In this document: piece after piece, positions 35,985 to 43,675 of the stretch
Position numbering within the stretch: position 1 is the first letter of the stretch
Layout of the letters: each line of letters begins with the position of its first letter
DNA from: Pseudomonas guariconensis
Lineage (GTDB): Bacteria > Pseudomonadota > Gammaproteobacteria > Pseudomonadales > Pseudomonadaceae
DNA length: 64,000 nt
Direction: 5' to 3'
NCBI RefSeq assembly: GCF_024127895.1
Contig: NZ_JAMYBK010000009.1
Span: 62,001 to 126,000, forward strand
The notes under the pieces: model-generated
Seen by the model: the letters and a program-made list of their open reading frames with translations, nothing else
Database searches by the model: none
What the model was told of the DNA's origin: nothing
Made by a program: the position numbers and the translations under genes

Positions 35985-36113
35985 GTGGGGCTCCTTGCGC
36001 GGGCAAGCCCGCTCCCACAGGGGCCGAGTCGATCACGAATGATGCGGTTGGCAGGGCCATGTGGGAGCGGGCTTGCCCGCGAAGGGGCGCGAAACGGCCC
36101 CAGGATTACGGCG
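35985..36113. repeat. Inverted REP pair
   Basis: Two REP units of the GCGGGCTTGCCCGC type face each other: CGCGGGCAAGCCCGCTCCCA (~35998-36017) and 36060-36083. The second copy is identical over 24 bp to 639-662 near groEL, in the same orientation. The spacer (GAGTCGATCACGAATGATG) resembles the spacer near groEL in reverse. The pair separates two transcription units. Confidence 0.88.
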
Positions 36114-36126
36114 TTGGAGAATCGAC

Positions 36127-37578
36127 TCAGATCAGCGGATCACCCACGTGCAGGATCTTCATGCCATTGGTCCCGCCGATGGTGTGGTAGCTGTCGCCCT
36201 TGGTCAGGATCACCCAGTCACCCTGTTGCACCAGGCCGCGCTTGAGCAGTTCGTCGACCGCGGCCTGGCTGACTTTCTCCGGCGGCAGCGAGGCGGGGTC
36301 GAAGGCGATCGGGTAGACGCCACGGAACAGCGAGGTACGGGCCTGGGTGCCGCTGTGCGGCGACATGGCGAAGATCGGCACGTGCGAGCGCAGGCGCGAC
36401 ATGATCAGCGGGGTGTAGCCACTTTCGGTGAGGGCGATGATCGCCTTGACGCCGGGGAAGTGGTTGGCGGTGTACATCGCCGCCAGGGCGATGCTTTCGT
36501 CGCAGCGCTCGAAGGTGGTATGCAGGCGATGGCTGGACTTCTGGCTGGTCGGGTGCTTCTCGGCGCCCTGGCAGATACGCGCCATGGCCTGGACCGCTTC
36601 GATCGGGTAGGCGCCGGCGGCGCTCTCGGCCGACAGCATCACCGCGTCGGTGTTGTCCAGCACGGCGTTGGCCACGTCGGACACTTCGGCACGGGTCGGC
36701 ATCGGGTTCTGGATCATCGACTCCATCATCTGGGTCGCGACGATCACCGCCTTGTTGTTGCGGCGGGCGTGCTGGATGATCTTCTTCTGGATGGCGATCA
36801 GCTCGGCGTCGCCGATTTCCACGCCCAGGTCGCCACGGGCGACCATCACGGCGTCGGAGGCGGCGATCAGGCCATCGAGGGTCTCGTCGTCGGCCACGGC
36901 TTCGGCGCGCTCGATCTTGGCCACCAGCCAGGCGGTGCCGCCGGCTTCGTCGCGCAGCTTGCGGGCGTATTCCATGTCGCTGGCGTCACGCGGGAAGGAC
37001 ACGGCCAGGTAGTCCAGGTCCATTTCCGCCGCCAGCTTGATGTCGGCCTTGTCCTTGTCGGTCAGGGCCGGGGCGGTCAGGCCGCCACCCTTGCGGTTGA
37101 TGCCCTTGTGGTCGGACAGCGGGCCACCGACGATCACCACGCAGTGCAGGGCATCGGTAGTGGCGGTCTCGACACGCATGACCACGCGGCCGTCATCGAG
37201 CAGCAGTTCGTCGCCGACGCCGCAGTCCTTGACCAGGTCGGGGTAGTCGATGCCGACGATGTCCTGGGTGCCTTCGGTCAGCGGGTGGGCGGTGGAGAAG
37301 GTGAACGTGTCGCCGATCTTCAGTTCGATGCGCTTGTTGCTGAACTTGGCGATGCGGATCTTCGGCCCCTGCAGGTCGCCCAGCAGCGCGACGTGACGCC
37401 CGTGCTTGGCGGCGATGTCGCGGATCAGGCGGGCGCGGGCCTTGTGCTCGTCCGGGGTGCCGTGGGAGAAGTTCAGGCGTGCCACGTCCAGGCCAGCGAG
37501 GATCAGTTGTTCGATCACTTCCGGCGAGTTGCTGGCGGGGCCGAGGGTGGCGACGATTTTGGTACGGCGGATGGTCAT
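36127..37578 (-). CDS. pykA: Pyruvate kinase II
   Basis: A 483-residue pyruvate kinase making ATP and pyruvate from PEP. It begins MTIRRTKIVATLGPASNSPEVIEQLI. Also seen: RLNFSHGTPDEH (substrate and cation-binding), VARGDLGVEIGDAELIAIQKKII with the catalytic Mg site EIERAEAV-like KIERAEAVADDE, and CILMTESATGAYP-like MLSAESAAGAYPIEAVQAM. Length and termini match the PykA branch. Convergent with the ferredoxin reductase gene, with the REP pair between them. Confidence 0.95.
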   Translation of the reverse strand: MTIRRTKIVATLGPASNSPEVIEQLILAGLDVARLNFSHGTPDEHKARARLIRDIAAKHGRHVALLGDLQGPKIRIAKFSNKRIELKIGDTFTFSTAHPLTEGTQDIVGIDYPDLVKDCGVGDELLLDDGRVVMRVETATTDALHCVVIVGGPLSDHKGINRKGGGLTAPALTDKDKADIKLAAEMDLDYLAVSFPRDASDMEYARKLRDEAGGTAWLVAKIERAEAVADDETLDGLIAASDAVMVARGDLGVEIGDAELIAIQKKIIQHARRNNKAVIVATQMMESMIQNPMPTRAEVSDVANAVLDNTDAVMLSAESAAGAYPIEAVQAMARICQGAEKHPTSQKSSHRLHTTFERCDESIALAAMYTANHFPGVKAIIALTESGYTPLIMSRLRSHVPIFAMSPHSGTQARTSLFRGVYPIAFDPASLPPEKVSQAAVDELLKRGLVQQGDWVILTKGDSYHTIGGTNGMKILHVGDPLI

Positions 37579-37679
37579 GCACAGACTCCTATAGTGAAGC
37601 GCAGCGAAAGGCTACCCCGGAATCTCGCTGTAGTCATTGTTCCATTGCACTACCTGGCAGCGCTTGGGCTTGGCGGTTG

Positions 37680-37757
37680 AACGGAGGTTCCAAGCTGCAA
37701 GCCTCTAGCTGATTCGCGCCGCATACCCGCTTGCAGCTTGCCGCTTGAAGCTGAAGA
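37680..37757. repeat. Dispersed CTTGCAGCTTGCCGCTTGAAGC repeat
   Basis: Its two ends are CCAAGCTGCAAGCCTCTAGC and GCTTGCAGCTTGCCGCTTGA, enclosing a variable core. It belongs to the same family as the copies beside sodB (16785, 17697) and before the chemoreceptor (44902). It lies in the 224-bp gap between pykA and the lipoprotein gene; the rest of that gap should contain the divergent promoters. Confidence 0.7.
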
Positions 37758-37802
37758 AATACCAAACCAAGCCGATACACTGCGTAATAAAGGAGATCCC
37801 CC

Positions 37803-38189
37803 ATGCGAGCCCTGATCGTTTTGGCCGTGGCGGCCAGTGTCGTCGGTTGCACCCGTTGGTCGATGGACCATCATCTGAACAATGCCTACCGTGCCTACGA
37901 CCGCGGCGATTGCCAGCGGGTGATGCTGGAGCTGTCGCAGGTCGACCGTACCAGCCGTGCCCGGCCGTTCATTCACCCGGAAGTCTCGCTGCTGCGGGGC
38001 CAGTGCCTGGAGCGCCAGAAACTCTACGTCGATGCGGCGCAGACCTACCAGTACCTGATCCAGCGCTACCCGCAGAACGAGTACGCCTACCGCGCCCGGG
38101 CGCGGCTGCAGACACTCGAGCAACTCGGTCACTATCGGCCTGGCGAGGCGGCGGTGGCGACGCCGGTCACCCGTGCACCTTGGCGCTAA
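37803..38189 (+). CDS. TPR-like lipoprotein
   Basis: A 128-residue predicted lipoprotein: MRALIVLAVAASVVGC with the lipobox cysteine at 16. The mature part has helix-turn-helix repeats resembling tetratricopeptide repeats (NNAYRAYDRGDCQRVMLELSQV, and AAQTYQYLIQRYPQNEYAYRARARL, similar to the YbgF/BamD-type pattern). It probably acts in envelope protein interactions; no partner is known to me. AAGGAGA precedes the ATG. It is followed by a PilZ gene 113 nt later. Confidence 0.82.
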   Translation: MRALIVLAVAASVVGCTRWSMDHHLNNAYRAYDRGDCQRVMLELSQVDRTSRARPFIHPEVSLLRGQCLERQKLYVDAAQTYQYLIQRYPQNEYAYRARARLQTLEQLGHYRPGEAAVATPVTRAPWR

Positions 38190-38302
38190 CACCAAGGTGT
38201 TGTTGATTTCATGGAATTGGACAGGCGCCCTGGGCTAATCTGTCAGGCAGATGTAACGATCACCGCCAGTACCTTGTCTTCCTGGCATCAGGTACGGACA
38301 GC

Positions 38303-38662
38303 ATGTTTATCGAACGCCATATAGAACGTCACCAGTTGCCTTGTGTCCTCAAGGTGTACAACCGATTCACCGACCAGCAGATCGGCTACCTCGGCAATGC
38401 CTCGGAGGACGGGTTGATGCTGATCAGCCAGTTGCCGGTGCTGGTCGGGCCGGATTTCGAGCTGCAGTTGCGCCTGCCGCTGGCAGGCGGCGGGTGGCAA
38501 TACGTCAACCTGACTGCCAGTTGCCTATGGTGTCGCGAGGACCAGACGCCGGGGCACTACGATTCAGGCTTCATGCTGTTGCAGGCACCCCGCGAGTACG
38601 AGGAGTTCGTGCGTTCCTTGCGCAGCTACTTCAGTTTCCGGCCCATGAACGCTTCCGCCTGA
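38303..38662 (+). CDS. PilZ-domain protein
   Basis: A 119-residue cytosolic single-domain protein of the PilZ c-di-GMP-binding family. Seen: the N-terminal arginine-containing ERHIERHQLPC, and the G-N-A-S-E-D-G motif (D/NxSxxG-type) at about 31-37. The canonical RxxxR is not clean (ERHIERH), so ligand binding is uncertain. Together with bifA it hints at c-di-GMP signalling genes in this region. The gap to sbcB is 46 nt. Confidence 0.82.
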   Translation: MFIERHIERHQLPCVLKVYNRFTDQQIGYLGNASEDGLMLISQLPVLVGPDFELQLRLPLAGGGWQYVNLTASCLWCREDQTPGHYDSGFMLLQAPREYEEFVRSLRSYFSFRPMNASA

Positions 38663-38708
38663 GGCTGTCTCCGGTAGACTCTGGTCGACCTTGTTACAGG
38701 ACGACCCC

Positions 38709-40139
38709 GTGAGCACCAGCATCTTCTGGCACGATTACGAAACCACCGGTATCGATCCGCGCCGCGACCGGCCCCTGCAGGTCGCAGGCGTGCGCACTGA
38801 CCTCGAACTCAACGAAATCGAGGCACCGATCAGCCTTTATTGCCGGCCCAGCGACGATATCCTGCCGCACCCGGCGGCTTGCCTGGTGACCGGCATCACC
38901 CCCGAGCAACTGGCAGGCAACGGGCTGTGCGAAGCCGAGTTCATGACAAAAGTGCATGAGCAACTGGCGCGCCCCGGAACCTGTGGCGCGGGTTACAACA
39001 CCCTGCGCTTCGACGATGAAGTCACCCGCTACAGCCTTTACCGCAACTTCTTCGATCCCTATGCCCGCGAATGGCAGGGTGGCAACAGCCGCTGGGACCT
39101 GATCGACGTGGTGCGCACCGCCTATGCCTTGCGCCCGGAAGGGATCGTCTGGCCGCAGCAGGATGGTCGTACCAGCCTGCGCCTGGAGCTGCTCAGCCAG
39201 GCCAACGGCATCGACCATGGCCAGGCCCACGAGGCACTTTCCGACGTGCGGGCGACCATCGCCCTGGCCCGCTTGATCCGCCAGCAGCAGCCTCGGTTGT
39301 ACGACTGGTTGTTCCAGTTGCGCAGCAAGCACAAAGTGATGGAACAGGTACGCCTGCTGCAGCCGCTGGTACATGTTTCGGGGCGTTTTTCAGCAGAGCG
39401 TAACTATCTTGGCGTGGTGCTGCCGCTGGCCTGGCATCCGCGTAATCGCAATGCACTGATTGTGTGCGACCTGCACCTGGAAACACTGCCGTTATTGCAG
39501 GAAAGCGCAGAAACATTACGTCAGCGTTTGTACACGCGCCGCGATGAATTATCCGAGGGACAACTACCTGTACCTTTGAAGTTGGTGCAGGTCAATCGTT
39601 GCCCGGTGCTCGCGCCGTTGTCGGTATTACGCCCTGCTGACCAGCAGCGTTTGGGCCTGGATATGGCACTGCTGCAACGCCGTGGCGAACAACTGGCCAA
39701 TCAACAAAACGTTTGGCAGGAAAAACTGGCGCACATTTACAACGCTGATGATTTCACCCCCAGCGAGGATCCGGAACAACAACTGTACGATGGGTTTATC
39801 GGCGATCGGGACCGGCGCCTGTGCGAACAAGTCCGTCGCCTGGAGCCTGCACAATTGGGTCAGGGGCACTGGATGTTCGATGATCCGCGGCTGCCGGAGC
39901 TGTTGTTCCGTTATCGCGCACGAAACTTCGCCGAGACCTTGAATACCGAGGAACGACAACGGTGGCAATCATTCTGCCAGCAACGCTTGAGCGATCCGTG
40001 CCTGGGGGCGCCGAATACCGTCGGTGACTTCGAACAGGCCTGGCAGAGCAGTTGGGCCACGGCGGACGAGGCCGGGCGGCGGGTGCTGGAGGCCTGGCAG
40101 GCGCATCTCCGGCAGTTGAAGGTGCAGTATCAGTTATAG
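38709..40139 (+). CDS. sbcB: Exodeoxyribonuclease I
   Basis: A 476-residue 3'-5' ssDNA exonuclease of the DEDDh superfamily acting in recombination and mismatch repair. Catalytic motifs: ExoI WHDYETTGIDP (Asp/Glu), YNTLRFDDEVTRY (ExoII Asp) and GQAHEALSDVRATIALA (His-x4-Asp, ExoIII). I start at GTG 38709, preceded by CAGGACGAC; an in-frame 38691 start has less support. The 3' half (about 39420-39990) has noticeably lower GC and less typical codons than its first half or neighbours, though the reading frame is intact. Confidence 0.92.
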   Translation: MSTSIFWHDYETTGIDPRRDRPLQVAGVRTDLELNEIEAPISLYCRPSDDILPHPAACLVTGITPEQLAGNGLCEAEFMTKVHEQLARPGTCGAGYNTLRFDDEVTRYSLYRNFFDPYAREWQGGNSRWDLIDVVRTAYALRPEGIVWPQQDGRTSLRLELLSQANGIDHGQAHEALSDVRATIALARLIRQQQPRLYDWLFQLRSKHKVMEQVRLLQPLVHVSGRFSAERNYLGVVLPLAWHPRNRNALIVCDLHLETLPLLQESAETLRQRLYTRRDELSEGQLPVPLKLVQVNRCPVLAPLSVLRPADQQRLGLDMALLQRRGEQLANQQNVWQEKLAHIYNADDFTPSEDPEQQLYDGFIGDRDRRLCEQVRRLEPAQLGQGHWMFDDPRLPELLFRYRARNFAETLNTEERQRWQSFCQQRLSDPCLGAPNTVGDFEQAWQSSWATADEAGRRVLEAWQAHLRQLKVQYQL

Positions 40140-40150
40140 AATGCGTGCCC

Positions 40151-40187
40151 CATGAAAAACGCCGGCAATGTGCCGGCGTTTTTCATG
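40151..40187. terminator. Bidirectional intrinsic terminator sbcB / mvaT
   Basis: A perfect 17-bp stem with a 3-nt loop: CATGAAAAACGCCGGCA-ATG-TGCCGGCGTTTTTCATG. T-runs fall on the 3' side in both directions, so it can end both convergent genes. Confidence 0.92.
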
Positions 40188-40214
40188 GGGGTATAAAAGG
40201 ACAATACCCGGGGA

Positions 40215-40592
40215 TCAGTCCAGCAGGGTGGCCCAGCTTTCGACCTCGTCGCTGCCCCACTTGGCTTTCCACTCTTTCAGCGTCTTGTGGTTGCCGCCCT
40301 TGGTTTCGATCACTTCACCATTGTGCGGGTTCTTGTATTGCTTGACCTTGCGAGCACGCTTGGTGCCGGTGGTTTTTACGGCACCACGTGGCGCCTTGCT
40401 CAGTTTGGAATCGGGATCGAGCAGGGCGATCACGTCGCGCAGGGACTTGGAATATTCGCCCATCAGTGCGCGCAGTTTGCCTTCGAACTCCAGCTCTTTC
40501 TTCAGCTTGTCATCTTGCGACAGGTTGGCCAGGCGGGCCTGAAGTTCCTTGATGGCTTCTTCGGTAGCGCGGTACTCGTTGATCAGGGACAT
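40215..40592 (-). CDS. turA: MvaT/TurA H-NS-family xenogeneic silencer
   Basis: A 125-residue nucleoid protein. The N-terminal coiled-coil oligomerisation half is SLINEYRATEEAIKELQARLANLSQ. The C-terminal AT-hook-like DNA-binding half is VKQYKNPHNGEVIETKGGNHKTLKEWKAKWG. This is the MvaT family, which silences AT-rich and acquired DNA in pseudomonads; the P. putida orthologue beside purU is called TurA (from memory). Convergent with sbcB through a shared terminator, divergent from purU. Confidence 0.92.
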   Translation of the reverse strand: MSLINEYRATEEAIKELQARLANLSQDDKLKKELEFEGKLRALMGEYSKSLRDVIALLDPDSKLSKAPRGAVKTTGTKRARKVKQYKNPHNGEVIETKGGNHKTLKEWKAKWGSDEVESWATLLD

Positions 40593-40893
40593 GGAGTGTT
40601 CCTTAATGCGTGTTCAGGGAGACAGACAGTAGGGGACAATAATAGACAGGCGATACTCTCAAGTAAACAATTAAAATAGCAATAAACTGTTAATTGTCCG
40701 ACGACAACGTATCTGTTTGGTTAAGAAAAATTTACATATGCGGTGATGAAATCATCGTTTTCCTACGGACGCCGTGCATTCTCACCATCGACTCAAGCCG
40801 CTCGGCATTCGCTGCGGTTGTGCCGATCATTACTGCGTTTTTCCTGGCAGGCCGCTAGAATATGCGCCTTTGCGAAGTTCTGGAGTCTCATTC
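40593..40893. other. AT-rich divergent region turA / purU
   Basis: About 300 bp, clearly AT-rich between 40625 and 40760 (TAAAATAGCAATAAACTGTTAATTG context in pieces AATAAACTG, TTAATTGTCC, AAAAATTTACATATG). It should hold the turA promoter and possibly autoregulatory MvaT sites, since this protein family prefers such DNA. No gene seen. Confidence 0.5.
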
Positions 40894-41745
40894 ATGCGCA
40901 CCTATCGACTGGTGATTGCCTGCCCCGACCGTGTCGGTATCGTGGCGAAAGTCAGTAATTTCCTGGCCTTGTACAATGGCTGGATCAACGAAGCCAGCCA
41001 CCACTCCGACGAGCAGAGCGGCTGGTTCTTCATGCGCCATGAGATCCGCGCCGAATCCCTGCCGTTCGATATCGAGGCCTTCCGCGAGGCCTTCGCGCCG
41101 ATCGCCGAAGAGTTCTCCATGACCTGGCGGATCACCGATTCGGCACAGAAGAAGCGCGTGGTGTTGATGGCTAGCCGCGAATCCCACTGCCTGGCCGACC
41201 TGTTGCACCGCTGGCACACCGACGAGCTGGACTGCGAGATCCCGTGCGTGATCTCCAACCACGACGACTTGCGCAGCATGGTCGAGTGGCATGGCATCCC
41301 GTTCTTCCATGTCCCGGTCGATCCGAAGGACAAGGCGCCAGCGTTCGCCGAAGTGTCGCGTCTGGTCGAGGCGCATGCGGCTGATGTCGTGGTGTTGGCG
41401 CGCTACATGCAGATCCTGCCGCCGCAGCTGTGCCAGGCCTATGCCGAGAAGGTGATCAACATCCACCACAGCTTCCTGCCGTCCTTCGTCGGCGCCAAGC
41501 CCTATCACCAGGCCGCCCTGCGTGGGGTCAAGCTGATCGGCGCGACCTGCCACTACGTCACCGAGGAGCTGGATGCCGGGCCGATCATCGAGCAGGACGT
41601 GGTCCGTGTCAGCCATGCCGACAGCATCGAGGACATGGTGCGTTTCGGTCGTGACGTGGAGAAGATGGTCCTGGCCCGTGGCCTGCGCTATCACCTGGAA
41701 GACCGCGTGCTGGTACACGGCAACAAGACCGTGGTGTTCGACTGA
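40894..41745 (+). CDS. purU: Formyltetrahydrofolate deformylase
   Basis: A 283-residue PurU, hydrolysing 10-formyl-THF to THF and formate to balance one-carbon units for purine synthesis. An N-terminal ACT domain (YRLVIACPDRVGIVAKVSNFLAL, about 3-25) is followed by a formyltransferase domain with NIHHSFLPSFVGAKPYHQA (catalytic His region) and GATCHYVTEELDAGPIIEQ. The ATG at 40894 starts the ACT domain; frames from 40774 are rejected. Divergent from turA. Confidence 0.95.
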   Translation: MRTYRLVIACPDRVGIVAKVSNFLALYNGWINEASHHSDEQSGWFFMRHEIRAESLPFDIEAFREAFAPIAEEFSMTWRITDSAQKKRVVLMASRESHCLADLLHRWHTDELDCEIPCVISNHDDLRSMVEWHGIPFFHVPVDPKDKAPAFAEVSRLVEAHAADVVVLARYMQILPPQLCQAYAEKVINIHHSFLPSFVGAKPYHQAALRGVKLIGATCHYVTEELDAGPIIEQDVVRVSHADSIEDMVRFGRDVEKMVLARGLRYHLEDRVLVHGNKTVVFD

Positions 41746-41785
41746 GCCTTGGGGCTGCAAAGCGCCCCCTGACGAGTATTGGATA

Positions 41786-42019
41786 ATGGTCGACCCACGC
41801 GACAGGGCGGCAGCCGAGACACCGCCGACGTTGGGCGAGGGCTGCCTGGCCCGCTTCGATCTCGACGCCCTGGGCGACGATGCCGGCACCGATTTCGCCG
41901 GTGCCGCCGAACTCTGGCGCCAGCTCAATCTGCCTGGCGACGCCAGCGCTCCAGCAGTGGACGCGCCAGCAGGCAGACGAACACCGGCCCACCGGCGATC
42001 AGGTAGAAGTAATAGGTGA
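41786..42019 (+). other. Possible small ORF of unknown status
   Basis: A 77-codon frame beginning VDPRDRAAAETPPTLGEG. Its first half (to about residue 50, LARFDLDALGDDAGTDFAGAAELWRQ) has good GC-third-position bias. It overlaps the 3' end of the minus-strand UPF0104 gene for ~95 bp. It has no clear ribosome site and no recognised family. It could be a small protein, a remnant, or chance. Confidence 0.25.
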
Positions 42020-42917
42020 CGGCGCGCCAGATCAGGATCGCCGCCGCCGCCGTCGAACTGCCCACCAGCGGCGCCAGCAGGCTCGCCGAGGTCAGCTCGG
42101 CGGCCCCGGCGCCACCAGGCAGCAGGCTGAACTGGCCGGCGCTGAGCGACAGCATCTGCACCAGGAAGCTCGGTATCCACGACAGCTCTACGCCCAACCC
42201 CCTCAACACCAGGTACAGCACGCTGTAGCGCAGGCTCCAGTGCGCGCAGGTCAGGGTGAACACCAGGGCCAGGGTGCGCTTGGGCAGACGCCAGGTGTCG
42301 GCCAGGGCATGGCTGAAATGCAGCAGCTTGCGCGCCCAGCGCCGCCGCCGCAGGCGTGACATGCCCAGCCGGCGCAGTAGGCGGCCGTTGAGGCGCATCA
42401 CCCGGCGCCGGTAGCGCAGCAGCCCGAGCACCCCAGCCAGCACCACGCACAGCAGCGACGCGCTGCCGAGCAGCATGCTTTCCTGGCTGTGCCCCAGGCT
42501 GTGGAACAGGGCGTAGCCGGCGATCGCCAGCATGGCGCAAAAGAAGAACACCAGGTCGTTCAACTGGTCCATGGCGAAGACCGCGCCGCTGCGCGCCGGG
42601 CCGATGCGTTCGCGGGCCAGCAGGGCCATGAGGGTGAGGGGCCCGCCGCTACCGCCTGGGGTGGTGCAGATGGCGAACTCGGTGGCCATGACTACACCCA
42701 GGCTGCGCACTCGCCCGAGCCGCGTACCTTGCTGGCCGAGCAGCAGGCGCAGACGCAGGGCGTTGATGACCCAGCACAGCAAGATCATGCCCAGCAGCAT
42801 CAGCATCAGGCCGGGGGCGAAGGTTTTCAGCCGGGGCAGCAGGTCGCTGCCACCGAGCAGGGCCGGGACCAGCACCGCCAACAGCAGTGCCAGGCCCAGC
42901 CAGCCCAGGCGGTTCAT
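41925..42917 (-). CDS. Lysylphosphatidylglycerol-synthase-TM family (UPF0104) membrane protein
   Basis: A 330-residue polytopic inner-membrane protein with about eight hydrophobic segments, matching the integral-membrane half of MprF/AglD-type proteins (UPF0104). Seen: conserved EFAICTTPGGSGGPLTLMAL (about 80-99) and QFSLLPGGAGAAELTSASLL (about 268-287), two PGG repeats typical of the family. There is no aminoacyl-transfer domain, so a lipid flippase-like role is more likely than Lys-PG synthesis. It overlaps the deacetylase stop by an ATGA. Confidence 0.85.
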   Translation of the reverse strand: MNRLGWLGLALLLAVLVPALLGGSDLLPRLKTFAPGLMLMLLGMILLCWVINALRLRLLLGQQGTRLGRVRSLGVVMATEFAICTTPGGSGGPLTLMALLARERIGPARSGAVFAMDQLNDLVFFFCAMLAIAGYALFHSLGHSQESMLLGSASLLCVVLAGVLGLLRYRRRVMRLNGRLLRRLGMSRLRRRRWARKLLHFSHALADTWRLPKRTLALVFTLTCAHWSLRYSVLYLVLRGLGVELSWIPSFLVQMLSLSAGQFSLLPGGAGAAELTSASLLAPLVGSSTAAAAILIWRAVTYYFYLIAGGPVFVCLLARPLLERWRRQAD

Positions 42918-43675
42918 GCCCTGGCCTGGCGGTCCAGCCAGGCGGACTTGGTCAGTGGCTCGCGGCCTTGCGCCCGTAGCGCCAGCAGGGTGTGCAGCCA
43001 GTAGTCGCGGGACGCGCGATGACGCATGTCCACCGGGTGCAGGCCCAGGCGCAGGGTGCTGGCCTGGCGCCAGCGCCGGCATTGCCAGTCGCAGAGCATC
43101 CTCGACAAGCCGCGGCGCCAGGGGCTGCGGGCACTCCACACCAGGCCCGGCGCCTCGATGGCAGTGAATGTCGGCAGGCGGTACAGGTGCTGCGGTGTGC
43201 TGGTATAGCGCAAGGGCAGGCGGCGCAGGGCCTGGCGTGTGCCTTCGCTCATCAGCCAGGCGGGCGCGACGAAGCCTGCCACCGGCCAACCCTGGCGGCC
43301 GAACAGCGCCAGGCCGGCCTCCAGGCGCTGCAAGGCCTCGCCTTCGTCGAGTCCGTAGAATTCACCTTCATGGGTGTAGATCCGGCGCATGAAGTACTCC
43401 CCGGGGCTGCGTGGCGGCGGGCCGTCGTCGGCATGGTAGTAGCCATGCAGGGCCAGTTCGTCGCCTTGTGCCAGGCGGCGTTCGAGCAGGCGGCAGAAGG
43501 TCGGCGAGCGGCCCAGGGCGTTGCGGTGGTGGAAGTCCGGGACCACCAGCCAGGTCATGGGCACATTGCCGAGGGCGTCGATGGCTTGGACGAAGGGCTG
43601 GTAGTCGGGCCAGGTCTCAGGCGCGACGTCGTGCAGCACCAGCATCAGGCTGCGTGGCGAGGTGGCCTCAGGCAT
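42914..43675 (-). CDS. DUF2334 polysaccharide-deacetylase-like protein
   Basis: A 253-residue protein of the NodB-like deacetylase fold (DUF2334). Seen: LMLVLHDVAPETWPDYQPFVQ (HD metal motif), ELALHGYYHADDG (HxxxH metal site), FVAPAWLMS and LGLHPVDMRH. No signal peptide is evident. The probable start is 43675, inside the end of the glycosyltransferase gene (8-nt overlap); its stop overlaps the UPF0104 start. It probably deacetylates the product of the adjacent glycosyltransferase (inference). Confidence 0.8.
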   Translation of the reverse strand: MPEATSPRSLMLVLHDVAPETWPDYQPFVQAIDALGNVPMTWLVVPDFHHRNALGRSPTFCRLLERRLAQGDELALHGYYHADDGPPPRSPGEYFMRRIYTHEGEFYGLDEGEALQRLEAGLALFGRQGWPVAGFVAPAWLMSEGTRQALRRLPLRYTSTPQHLYRLPTFTAIEAPGLVWSARSPWRRGLSRMLCDWQCRRWRQASTLRLGLHPVDMRHRASRDYWLHTLLALRAQGREPLTKSAWLDRQARA

